Program-made: the position numbers and the translations under genes | The notes under the pieces: generated by a model | Database searches by the model: none | What the model saw: only the letters and a program-made list of their open reading frames with translations | Told to the model about the DNA's origin: nothing | Part shown: positions 44,057 to 51,490 of the stretch, one piece after another | How positions within the stretch are numbered: position 1 is the first letter of the stretch | How the letters are laid out: the number at the start of each line of letters is the position of its first letter | DNA from: Acidaminococcus sp. | GTDB lineage: Bacteria > Bacillota > Negativicutes > Acidaminococcales > Acidaminococcaceae | DNA: 64,000 bases | Assembly: GCA_022482815.1 (NCBI GenBank) | Contig: JAKVOM010000001.1 | Span: 2,624,946-2,688,945 of the forward strand | Reading direction: 5' to 3'

Positions 44057-44170
44057 GGCACTTGCCTCATGCTGGCGTTCGGCATGTCTCGCGCTCATCA
44101 TGAGGCAGAGCTCTTTACAAGGAAGTTTTAGTTGTTCTCCGAAGAATCCATCAGAAACAAAATAAAAAGA
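44057..44170 (+). repeat. R5 two-hairpin element, copy D, hairpin 2 deleted
   Basis: Hairpin 1: TGCCTCATG (44063-44071) pairs with CATGAGGCA (44099-44107); loop GCGTTCGGCATGTCTCGCGC. A short link leads directly to the A-rich box TCCATCAGAAACAAAATAAA, identical to copy A, so the long second hairpin is missing. Confidence 0.75.
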
Positions 44171-44221
44171 AATGTAAAATTGGAGCATATATCACCAAAT
44201 GGGGTGTATGCCCTGTTTATG

Positions 44222-44294
44222 TTTATTAAAAGAAGCTATCCTCCATCGCAAGCGATTCTCCTCCTTTCGACGCCGCATTGCGGCTTGAAAGAAG
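44222..44294 (-). repeat. R1 palindromic repeat, disrupted by the IS110 element
   Basis: On the minus strand CTTCTTTCAAGCCGCAATGCGGCGTCGAAAGG, then GAGAATCGCTTGCGATGGAGGATAGCTTCTTTT, closely matches 59697-59762. The left partner of the repeat continues on the other side of the element. Confidence 0.75.
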
Positions 44295-44302
44295 ACTAAC
44301 TA

Positions 44303-45547
44303 TCATATGTCAAGTACAATGTCCTGTGAATCGGAGCTAGTATTTATCTGCTTTTGAAGCATTAATTGAGCAGATGTTTTGTATGTATTTCCTGTTGTCT
44401 GAAGTGCATAAATTAACCGTACCAACTTTTTGGCTGCATGAGAGATTGCTATGTAGTAATGCTTGCCTTCGTTTAGTTTCTTAGCTAAATATTCCCTGTA
44501 GGCTGGTTCGTACCGGCAGACGAATATCGCTGCGTTAAAGAGCGCAAATCGTAGATAACGTGACCCTCTTTTCTCCATGTGGGCGCTTCGACCTATCCCA
44601 CTTCGGCGTCCTGATTGGTTCCTGGACGGTGCAAGCCCGGCATAAGCTAGAACTTTGTCAGGAGAAGAGAACTTGGAAAAATCCCCGACTTCCGCTAAAA
44701 TTGCGGCTCCTGTGACGGCACCAATCCCAGGAATTGTAAGTAAAGGTTCCGGATGCTCGCTCAGCAGCTCCTTTTCCTCAGCCTCGATTTTGCGAATTTC
44801 TTCATCATAGTCCTCAAGAATCCGGATGTTCGCCCGCAATTCATGTTCATTGCCCAGATTGTTGTGTTTACCGATAGATTTTTTTGCTTCGTCACGAATT
44901 TGTTCAGCCAAATCCTCATTTAAGCTGCCTCTGGATGCCTTGTGAATAATGTTTTTCAAGTGTTTCAAATTGGCGTTTGCCAGCTCCTCGGGAGTAGGAT
45001 ATTCCATGAATATAGCGTGAGCAGTGGCAGAATTCAGGTTCATATATTTTCCTAGTTCAGGGAAGTTGAGGACCACAAGCCGATCCACGTCTTGTTTAAT
45101 CTTTGTTCTTGCCTGAACCATTCTGAACCGAGATCTGGTAAGTGACATGAGACGTTCATTGTGGTATTCTTTAGGAACGTAGGGTTTGAGATCCAAATCG
45201 GACATGAACATACAGGCTATAAAATGAGCATCAATGCGATCGGTTTTAGTTTTGCGAAGGCTATGACTCTTTTTGTATTGATCTGTCATCATGGGATTGA
45301 AGACATAAGTTGGTAGCCCGTTATTCAGCAGGAATCTGGTGATATTCTCGCTGTAAGGTCCGGTGGCTTCAAGCCCTACTTTTATGTTTTCTGCCGGCTG
45401 TTTGTAAGAGCATATCTGCTTCAGCAGAAAGTCAAAGCCTTCCCAGTCATTGGTAACGGTGAACTGCTTGTACCTGGATTTATGCTCTGGGTCAAGGATG
45501 CAGCAGTCATGTTTGTCTTTGGACACATCAATTCCAACATAGATCAT
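44303..45547 (-). CDS. IS110-family transposase
   Basis: 414 residues. The RuvC-like DEDD domain begins MIYVGIDVSKDKHD (first Asp), has VGLEATGPYSEN (Glu) and KTKTDRIDAHFIACM (two Asp). The C-terminal Transposase_20 domain has LLTIPGIGAVTGAAILAEVGDFSKFSSPDKVLAYAGLAPSRNQSG and AHMEKRGSRYLRFALFNAA. In this family the protein acts as a dimer/tetramer with a bridge RNA to join donor and target DNA. Frame intact, ATG 45545-45547 with AGGAGG ten bases ahead. The stop codon lies within the terminal inverted repeat. Confidence 0.92.
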   Translation of the reverse strand: MIYVGIDVSKDKHDCCILDPEHKSRYKQFTVTNDWEGFDFLLKQICSYKQPAENIKVGLEATGPYSENITRFLLNNGLPTYVFNPMMTDQYKKSHSLRKTKTDRIDAHFIACMFMSDLDLKPYVPKEYHNERLMSLTRSRFRMVQARTKIKQDVDRLVVLNFPELGKYMNLNSATAHAIFMEYPTPEELANANLKHLKNIIHKASRGSLNEDLAEQIRDEAKKSIGKHNNLGNEHELRANIRILEDYDEEIRKIEAEEKELLSEHPEPLLTIPGIGAVTGAAILAEVGDFSKFSSPDKVLAYAGLAPSRNQSGRRSGIGRSAHMEKRGSRYLRFALFNAAIFVCRYEPAYREYLAKKLNEGKHYYIAISHAAKKLVRLIYALQTTGNTYKTSAQLMLQKQINTSSDSQDIVLDI

Positions 45548-45570
45548 AATATAGACCTCCTAAAAAATAT

Positions 45571-45755
45571 GATGCTGAAACCACAGACTCTCTGCCATGT
45601 ATCCTTGTTCTATATAAACCGTCAGGCGGTATCTAACTAATTAACATCGCTGCAAAGAGCTGTGGTTGGAGTCTTCTTCAAACCGTTAATCGGTAGGTCC
45701 TAAAACCAATCCACAGCATCTTTTACAGTGTAGCACTTTCCCCCAAAAAGAGGGT
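45571..45755 (-). ncRNA. Candidate IS110 bridge RNA
   Basis: Minus strand. The RNA core is closed by GATGCTG (45714-45720) with CAGCATC (45571-45577). Loop 1: stem GCTGTGG-TTGG/CCAA-CCACAGC; its 5' side holds AGGACCT (45694-45700) and its 3' side GAAGAAGACT, around the tip ACCG-N5-CGGT. Loop 2: CTCT..ATGT/ACAT..AGAG; 5' side TAGTTAG (45633-45639), 3' side ACAAG (45604-45608), tip again ACCG-N5-CGGT. Loop 1 matches the genomic flanks and loop 2 the element ends, as expected for target- and donor-binding loops. Confidence 0.75.
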
Positions 45756-45779
45756 TAAAGTCCCAATACATATGATACA

Positions 45780-46060
45780 AGGTCCGGACGTAGCCAATGC
45801 TTCGCATTGCCAACTATATAAATTAAAAGAGGTAACAAAATTCTACAGCATCTCTTTTCACTTTCTCTAGAGCAAACCGACGGAGGAGGTTTGCTTCTTT
45901 GGGATCTTCTTTCAAGCCGCTCCGCTCGTCGCGGCTTCGAAAGAGGGGGGCCCGCCTTACGGGGGAAGATAGCTTCTTTTGCTTTTACTTATTCTTTGCA
46001 AACCGCTCCGCGGTTTGCCTCCTCCAGTAAGCGCCCCGCCACTTGCAACCTGCGTAACAA
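45780..46060. repeat. R1 remnant and further repeat after IS110
   Basis: CGTAGCCAATGCTTCGCATTGC (45788-45809) is the continuation of the R1 repeat interrupted by the IS. A second R1 module spans about 45850-45990 (GAGCAAACCGACGGAGGAGG, then ATCTTCTTTCAAGCCGC, then GATAGCTTCTTTTG), and a GCAAACCGC/GCGGTTTGC hairpin follows at 45996-46018. No gene. Confidence 0.6.
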
Positions 46061-46096
46061 AAAGAATCGGACCCCTCACGAGGTCCGATTCTTTTC
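46061..46096 (-). terminator. Terminator after YadA-type adhesin
   Basis: AAAAGAATCGGACC pairs perfectly with GGTCCGATTCTTTT (46083-46096); T-run on both strands. Confidence 0.9.
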
Positions 46097-46097
46097 G

Positions 46098-48536
46098 TTA
46101 TTTATTAATCAACTGAGACACAAGTTTTTCCAGTCTGGCAATTTGCTTATTCTGAGCTTCGATTTTTGCATCCTGACTTGCCACCAACGTCTGGAGATTC
46201 GTGATGGTCTTTTGCAGATTGCCTCTCGTTACCGGAGATTCCTTCCCCAGCTTGAAGCTGGCGCCGATACCGATCATGTTCTCCCCGTTTCCGAAGCTCC
46301 CGCTGACGTTCACCATGCTCTTTTCGTCGGGACGATAGAATGCGCCGACTGCCATGGCATTGGCACTGCGGTAGTTACCGAAGGCCGCGGAGAAGCTCCA
46401 CTTATCATCGGGATCAAAGTCGAGAGGATGCAGGTTGGCCAGTGCGGCAGCGCCGGCACCTACGCGGTCAATCTTCGTATCAAGACGGCTGATGCGGTTA
46501 CTCATGCCCTGCTGCACATCCCACAGCTGACCGCCGTTAACAGCGTCCTTAGAGCCCTGGGAGATATCGCCGTCCTGCACATTCGTGATCTTCGTATTGT
46601 TCATATCAATGCCGCCATTATAAACCGTCGGCCCGTTATTGATGGTCACGCTGTTGACTTCGATATCCTTACTCAAGGCGACTTTCACGTCGCTGCCGCT
46701 CACAGTCGTTGCAATATTCGTGCCGTCGCCCTTAATGCCGAGGCTGCTTCCGCTGCCAAGGCTCGTCGTATTGCCGTCGTCGGCCTTCAGCTTTGTTTCA
46801 ATGACCGCGGCATTGCCGCTCGTCGTACCGTCCGTTCCGCTCGACGCGGTACCTTCTTTGTAGGTCACTTCGTCGGAACCGGAATTCTCAAAGTTCGTGC
46901 TGATGGTCCAGGAACCGTCGTCGCCCTGGGAGAGTTTAATGCCGTCGCCGGCAATGAGGTTCGTTGATCCGCCGGCCGTACCGGCAACCAGTTTCAACTG
47001 AGCCACGTTAACCGCATCCGTATCATTCACGCCGGCGGCCACATTCGTAATGCGCCGCGTAGCCGTGCCATTCGCACCGATGGACACAGCCGCCAGGGTC
47101 GGTCTCCAGACAGACGTTGTACTCGTGGCATTCGTTCCCGTTGCCGGATCGTAGCCGGACATATCGAGGCCTGATTCCGAGTCATTCAGGATAGAACCGG
47201 CACCGAGAGCCACACCGCCGTCAGCCTGGACATTGGTGTTATACCCAAGAAGCGTTGCCTGAGAAGCCGTGAGACTCGTTTCGCTTTCGGCAGAACCGAG
47301 GATGACAGAATTTTGGACGTTCGACAAATTCCGATTGTCTCCGAAGAGCTGGATTCCTTTTGAGAATTCTACCGTATCAGCGGCGCCGATGACACTCACA
47401 TTGTCCACTTTCGTGGCCGTAACATTAAAACCATCTATCATATTGTATTCACTCGGATCATCGCTGGTACCTTTAATCGTATTATTGACGCCGATAATCT
47501 GCGAATGTTTTGCATAATCGGCCGTGTTCCCGCCACCGAAAGCAAGAATGCCTCCACCTGCACCACTCGCCTTAACAGTGTTCGTCAATTTATCCTGCAG
47601 TTCATCCACTGTATCGGCGCCATAATTACCGCTAAAGCTGATATTGCCATAAGCATTGGTAATTTTATTGCCTGCCCCATAGATAAGAGTCCCGTTAGCA
47701 TTTTCTGCTGTATTGGCAATGCCCACGATTGTATTGGCAATACCGCTGTAACCGCCATAACCTTTGGAACGGTTCTGGTTAAGGGAGCCTACGAGGACAG
47801 ATCCCATATTTTGTGAACCATACAATAAGCTATTCAGCCCGCCACCGCCGGTAAAATTACCTGTATTGATAGAATAAGCGCCGACGATGGTCGCCATCAT
47901 GCCTTTATTGTATGAGTTCGTGCCAATGGTCGTCATGTCGATAATATTAGCGGATGTATTTTCAACCGTAGTTCCGGCCATAGTTTTGCCCTGCATAGTA
48001 TGACTTCCGATTTCGACGGACCCCGTACGGGCATAGGAATTCGTTCCAATTGCAATGCCGCCCGGAAGACGGTTCAGCGCATCGTCAACATTCTTTAGAT
48101 TATCCTTTCCATTCCAGGATTCTTTATTAAAGCTGAATTCATATTCCTGCTGCCCGGTACCGCTCAGGACATAAGCACCTTTCCCTATAGCAATACCTGT
48201 AAATGCGTACATATTAGGCTGCACTTGTGCATTGTCACCAATTGCAATGGACGATTTTCCGGTGGAAACTGAGCCCCGTCCGACAGCGACCGAGCCTTCA
48301 TTGCTGGCTCTCGAACCGCTGCCCAGCGAAAGACTGCCGCCGCCTTTAGCCTGGGCATTTTTGCCCACAGCCGTATCCGTTGCATTAGAACTTACTGACC
48401 CGGATCCCTGGGCCACACCATTACCGATTCCCGTTGCTGTATCGGCAGCAAAAACTGTAAACGTCTGCCCTGCAAACAGCATGGCGAGAATCATTACGGC
48501 AAGTGTCCGTTGTTTTCTATTCATCTCTTTTTTCAT
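46098..48536 (-). CDS. YadA-type trimeric autotransporter adhesin
   Basis: 812 residues. Signal peptide (MNRKQRTLAVMILAMLFAGQTFTVFA), then head repeats of the Hep_Hag type (AVGKNAQAKGGGSLSLGSGSR, SVAVGRGSVSTGKSSIAIG), a neck (VAAGVNDTDAVNVAQL), a stalk (DAVNGGQLWDVQQGMSNRISRL) and the C-terminal membrane anchor with AALANLHPLDFDPDDKWSFSAAFGNYRSANAMAVGAFYRP...MIGIGASFKLG. Three chains form one 12-strand barrel and a surface lollipop. About 47 residues follow the usual C-terminal anchor and form a coiled coil (NLQTLVASQDAKIEAQNKQIARLEKLVSQLINK), which would lie on the periplasmic side. GAGGAG lies eight bases before the ATG. Confidence 0.92.
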   Translation of the reverse strand: MKKEMNRKQRTLAVMILAMLFAGQTFTVFAADTATGIGNGVAQGSGSVSSNATDTAVGKNAQAKGGGSLSLGSGSRASNEGSVAVGRGSVSTGKSSIAIGDNAQVQPNMYAFTGIAIGKGAYVLSGTGQQEYEFSFNKESWNGKDNLKNVDDALNRLPGGIAIGTNSYARTGSVEIGSHTMQGKTMAGTTVENTSANIIDMTTIGTNSYNKGMMATIVGAYSINTGNFTGGGGLNSLLYGSQNMGSVLVGSLNQNRSKGYGGYSGIANTIVGIANTAENANGTLIYGAGNKITNAYGNISFSGNYGADTVDELQDKLTNTVKASGAGGGILAFGGGNTADYAKHSQIIGVNNTIKGTSDDPSEYNMIDGFNVTATKVDNVSVIGAADTVEFSKGIQLFGDNRNLSNVQNSVILGSAESETSLTASQATLLGYNTNVQADGGVALGAGSILNDSESGLDMSGYDPATGTNATSTTSVWRPTLAAVSIGANGTATRRITNVAAGVNDTDAVNVAQLKLVAGTAGGSTNLIAGDGIKLSQGDDGSWTISTNFENSGSDEVTYKEGTASSGTDGTTSGNAAVIETKLKADDGNTTSLGSGSSLGIKGDGTNIATTVSGSDVKVALSKDIEVNSVTINNGPTVYNGGIDMNNTKITNVQDGDISQGSKDAVNGGQLWDVQQGMSNRISRLDTKIDRVGAGAAALANLHPLDFDPDDKWSFSAAFGNYRSANAMAVGAFYRPDEKSMVNVSGSFGNGENMIGIGASFKLGKESPVTRGNLQKTITNLQTLVASQDAKIEAQNKQIARLEKLVSQLINK

Positions 48537-48576
48537 CGTAATAGCTCCTCTCGTGTCGTAAAAACATTCCCCATTG

Positions 48577-48612
48577 AAACAAAAATAGGATCCCGTGAGG
48601 GGGTCCTATTCT
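48577..48612 (-). terminator. Hairpin with T-run 40 bases before the adhesin start
   Basis: Minus strand: AATAGGAC-CCC pairs with GGG-TCCTATT followed by TTTTTG. It lies in the leader, just before the ribosome site, so it could be an attenuator, or the terminator of an upstream transcript. Its loop and stem resemble the terminator at the other end of the gene. Confidence 0.65.
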
Positions 48613-49310
48613 TTGCTTCGAGCAGTCACTTTCTCCGGAACTGCCATCCTACTGCCTCTTCGCTTCCCCAGTACCTCTTTTCGGTTTTCTCCAAGCAACC
48701 GGAAACAGGCATCATTTCTATCCCTTCATAGAAGGCTCTCTCCACAGAGCCATAAAGAATCACAGTAATATAAGTGATTCCATAGTCCCTATACTACAGA
48801 CGCGACATTCTGCTCTTCCCACGTTTCGCTCCCTGCTAATCCACAAAAATTCATATCTGAACGGTGCGGCAAGAGCTGCCTTTTTCTCCCCCTTCGATAA
48901 ATATTTTTTCTCCAGGTAACACTGACAAGAAACACGCAGGTGATGCGGAGAAAATCTCCCATTTTCTTCACGCAAACTAAAAAGCCGTATGATGGTCTTA
49001 CTTAGGAAGGTTCCTGTTAAGCCATTCATACAGCTCTAAATCCATTATAGAACAACCGTCTTTCCCCAGGACTTCTACTTCGATGCTTACTTCATTCGGA
49101 TATTCCTTCACGAACGGTCCTCTCCACAGAACCATGAAGGAACAGTAACCACCTACGTATTTCGTTGTCACATGATACTTTGTTGATAGTCGTTTGTATT
49201 CTTTTTTTTTAACGATTATCGACTAGCATGGTATATCATATTTTATTATTAAAGTAAATAGAAATTGCGATTATTTTTTAGATAATTTCAGCTTTTTTAT
49301 TCCATTAGCT
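48613..49310 (-). promoter_or_regulatory. Long leader of the adhesin gene with a duplicated motif
   Basis: About 700 bases without a recognised gene. Two similar segments (minus strand, 49155-49098 and 48775-48722) share TATGG(T/C)TCTGTGGAGA followed by G(G)A(G/C)C and GAAGG. In both, five-base arms pair around the constant loop TGTGGAGA (GGCTC/GAGCC; GGTTC/GGACC). A 45-codon frame (48998-49135, minus) of protein-like composition overlaps the upstream segment; an 89-codon frame (48760-49029) overlaps the rest. Either may be a gene relic. Confidence 0.45.
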
Positions 49311-50024
49311 GATGTTGTACAACAGAGGGCAAAAACAGTGGCATTCTGACGCCAGGAGAAGGACACTTGCTTTGTGTTTAATCAGGGTGGTCCCTATTTG
49401 GTCTTGTGAAAAAAAGAGGACTGCATACAGTTTCCTTTATTGCTTCAAAGCGCTTTTGGCATTTAGCATTTGGCGTTTGGCCTGTTGTGCGCAAAGTGGT
49501 TAGTGGTAAGCGGCTAGTGGATAGTACCGCAGTGCGAGCAGTTTCTTTAGCGGATTTTCAATGTAGATAGCTAGGGGCAGTTAATTTTTTAATTCACTGC
49601 AAACCGCTTGTCGATTTGCTTAACCACTGGCGACCGGCGGCTTTCTGCCTTAAATAAAAAACATTTCTATCCTCCATCGCAAGCGATTCTCCTCCTTTCG
49701 ACGCCGCATAGCGGCGTGAAAGAAGATTTTGACGTAGCCAATGCTTTGCATTGCCTGAATGAATAAAAAGAGCTTCAGAAATTAACCATAGCAATGCTAT
49801 ATTTTTGCTATAACGTAATGATACAAATGGTTTAAAAGATAAATATTAAGGGCCATCACCCTCAGCCCTCTTATTCGCAAAAAACACGCGAATAAGAGGG
49901 CTGAGGGTGGAGGGCTGGTGCTTCTATTTTTTGTTTTCTCCAGCGGCGATTGACGACCAGCGTTTCTCTTCTTGTCCCTTTCTTTACAATTTTTTACCAT
50001 TGTTCCTCCTCTCCTCGCACAAAA
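49311..50024. repeat. Repeat-filled region between adhesin leader and lipoprotein gene
   Basis: R2 at about 49440-49590; R1 module at 49670-49727 followed by GACGTAGCCAATGCTTTGCATTGCC; and a 22-bp perfect hairpin at 49857-49909 (CACCCTCAGCCCTCTTATTC arm, loop AAAAAACAC). No gene seen. Confidence 0.6.
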
Positions 50025-50053
50025 TTGACGAATGATATTTTTTTGATTATGAT
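50025..50053 (+). promoter_or_regulatory. Candidate promoter of solute-binding lipoprotein gene
   Basis: TTGACG (50025-50030), 17 bases, TATGAT (50048-50053). The leader would be about 190 bases and holds the hairpin CGAAATTGCTTCAGCAATTTCG (50141-50162). Confidence 0.6.
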
Positions 50054-50248
50054 TTTAAGATAGTATTTGTAAATATCTAACCAAAAAAGATTTTAAAAGC
50101 ACATTCAGCATAAATGCAAAAACTGCTTTTATCATTCAAAACGAAATTGCTTCAGCAATTTCGTTTCCTACAGGGCGACCGGCGGCTTTTTTGGCTTTAT
50201 CGTCTCATAGCGATATGGGGCGCTTTTTTATTGTAAGGAGAAGTGACC

Positions 50249-51151
50249 ATGTTCAGCATAAAAAAATTATTGCCCTTATTCGTCATCGGAACCCTTCTCA
50301 TCTCCGGATGCGGCAGCAAGTCCTCATCTGACACCTCATCTTCACTGGCCCCTGTAAAAGAACAAAAAACCATTGTCGCAGCGACGGGAGGCACGAAAAT
50401 AGGGATTGCCTACTTCGACAAAAACAATGAACTCACAGGCTATGAAGTGGAAGTCCTCAAAGAAGCCGCGAAGAGAGCCGGCTACAAGATTCAGTTCCAA
50501 ACGGCCAAATCTGCTGATATTCTCGACGGCATCAGCGCCGGCCGCTATCAGATAAACTTTGATACTCTCTCGAAAACGCCGGCACAGGAGGAAAAATACA
50601 CGTTTACCAAAGTCCCCCACTACTACGAACCGGCTGCCTTCGCCTTTCCCAAAGGGTTCCTGAAGAAACATCCTGTCAAGAAAATTGACGATCTTGGCAA
50701 TCTGAGAACCTGCCTGACCTCGGGCAAAGAAAACAGCTGGCAGCGATTCGTAGAGGCCTTCCGCAAAAAGTTTCCTGAAAAAGCCATCCAGGTCACCTAT
50801 ACCAAAGAAGGATGGGCCGACTTCTACCGCAGGCTCAATGCAGGGGATGGCATCGATGTCCTGAAGACAAAAGAGTCGCGGATCCATTTGCTGGAACAGG
50901 AATACGGCTATCACTTCGACTTTGTCGTCCTTCCCCAGTCGGAAATGGATAAAGTCGGCAAGCTGACCAATCCGAATGCGTATTTTATGTTCCCCAAAAC
51001 GGAAGAAGGCGCCAAAATGGCGGCAGACTTTGACAAGGCTATTAATGCAATGCAGAAAGACGGAACCTTGAGCAAACTGTCCATCAAAGTTCTGGGCAGT
51101 GATTATTCCAGCAAGGCCAATTACGAAAAATCCCATCAAGTGAAGAAATAA
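50249..51151 (+). CDS. Orphan amino-acid-type solute-binding lipoprotein
   Basis: 300 residues, lipoprotein signal MFSIKKLLPLFVIGTLLISGC (lipobox LISGC), a Ser-rich linker, then a family-3 extracellular solute-binding domain: IGIAYFDKNNELTGYEVEVLKEAAKRAGYKIQF, ADILDGISAGRYQINFDTLSKTPAQEEKYTFT, GAKMAADFDKAINAMQKDGTLSKLSIKVLG. These capture polar amino acids for an ABC importer, but no permease or ATPase gene is adjacent. ATG 50249 has AAGGAG eight bases ahead. Confidence 0.88.
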   Translation: MFSIKKLLPLFVIGTLLISGCGSKSSSDTSSSLAPVKEQKTIVAATGGTKIGIAYFDKNNELTGYEVEVLKEAAKRAGYKIQFQTAKSADILDGISAGRYQINFDTLSKTPAQEEKYTFTKVPHYYEPAAFAFPKGFLKKHPVKKIDDLGNLRTCLTSGKENSWQRFVEAFRKKFPEKAIQVTYTKEGWADFYRRLNAGDGIDVLKTKESRIHLLEQEYGYHFDFVVLPQSEMDKVGKLTNPNAYFMFPKTEEGAKMAADFDKAINAMQKDGTLSKLSIKVLGSDYSSKANYEKSHQVKK

Positions 51152-51490
51152 AAAGCGCTTTTGGCATATGGCATTTAGCCTGATGTGCGGCAAAGTGGTT
51201 AGTGGTAAGTGGCTAGGGGTTAGTACAATCGTGCAGGCAGATACATTGGCGGATTCTTGATGAAGATAGCAGCGAGCAGTTAGTTGGCTTTCGGCAGAGG
51301 GAGAAATAAAAAAGCGCTTTTGGCTTTCAGCTTATGGCATTTAGCCTCGTCTGCAACAGTGTGGTGAGACTTTTTGATTCAAATAAAAAAATAAAACCTA
51401 AAATTTAGCAGATAACCTAAATTTCAGGTTTTATTTTTATAAGTTCGTAGAAAAATACCCTGGCAATTTTTCTTTCCTATGCGATTTCCT
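51152..51490. repeat. R2 and R4 copies behind lipoprotein gene
   Basis: R2 at 51152-51302 begins right at the stop codon (AAAAAGCGCTTTTGGC), a second R2 start at 51308-51362, then R4 copy 3 at 51372-51478, which abuts the LysR stop codon and may serve as its terminator. Confidence 0.65.
51372..51478. repeat. R4 miniature palindromic repeat, copy 3
   Basis: AATAAAACCTAAAATTTAG pairs, with mismatches, with CTAAATTTCAGGTTTTATT. Identical over most of its length to copy 4 (52833-52936), including ATAAGTTCGTAGAAAAATAC. Confidence 0.7.

Larger units (their letters stand above)
44295..45779 (-). mobile_element. Complete IS110-family insertion sequence
   Basis: A 1485-base element lies between two CT dinucleotides (minus strand; 45780-45781 and 44293-44294) that are the presumed recombination core. 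Near its ends is a 10-base inverted repeat TATCATATGT (44301-44310) / ACATATGATA (45768-45777). Order on the minus strand: noncoding 5' region (about 230 bases), transposase, end right after the stop codon. Comparison with uninterrupted R1 copies such as 59689-59762 places the joins within ACCT/TCTTTCAAGCC, supporting these boundaries to within a few bases. Confidence 0.8.

Noticed and set aside
48760-49029. Small protein of 89 residues in the adhesin leader
   Set aside because: No ribosome site at its start, atypical composition, and overlap with the duplicated leader motif; not listed as a gene.
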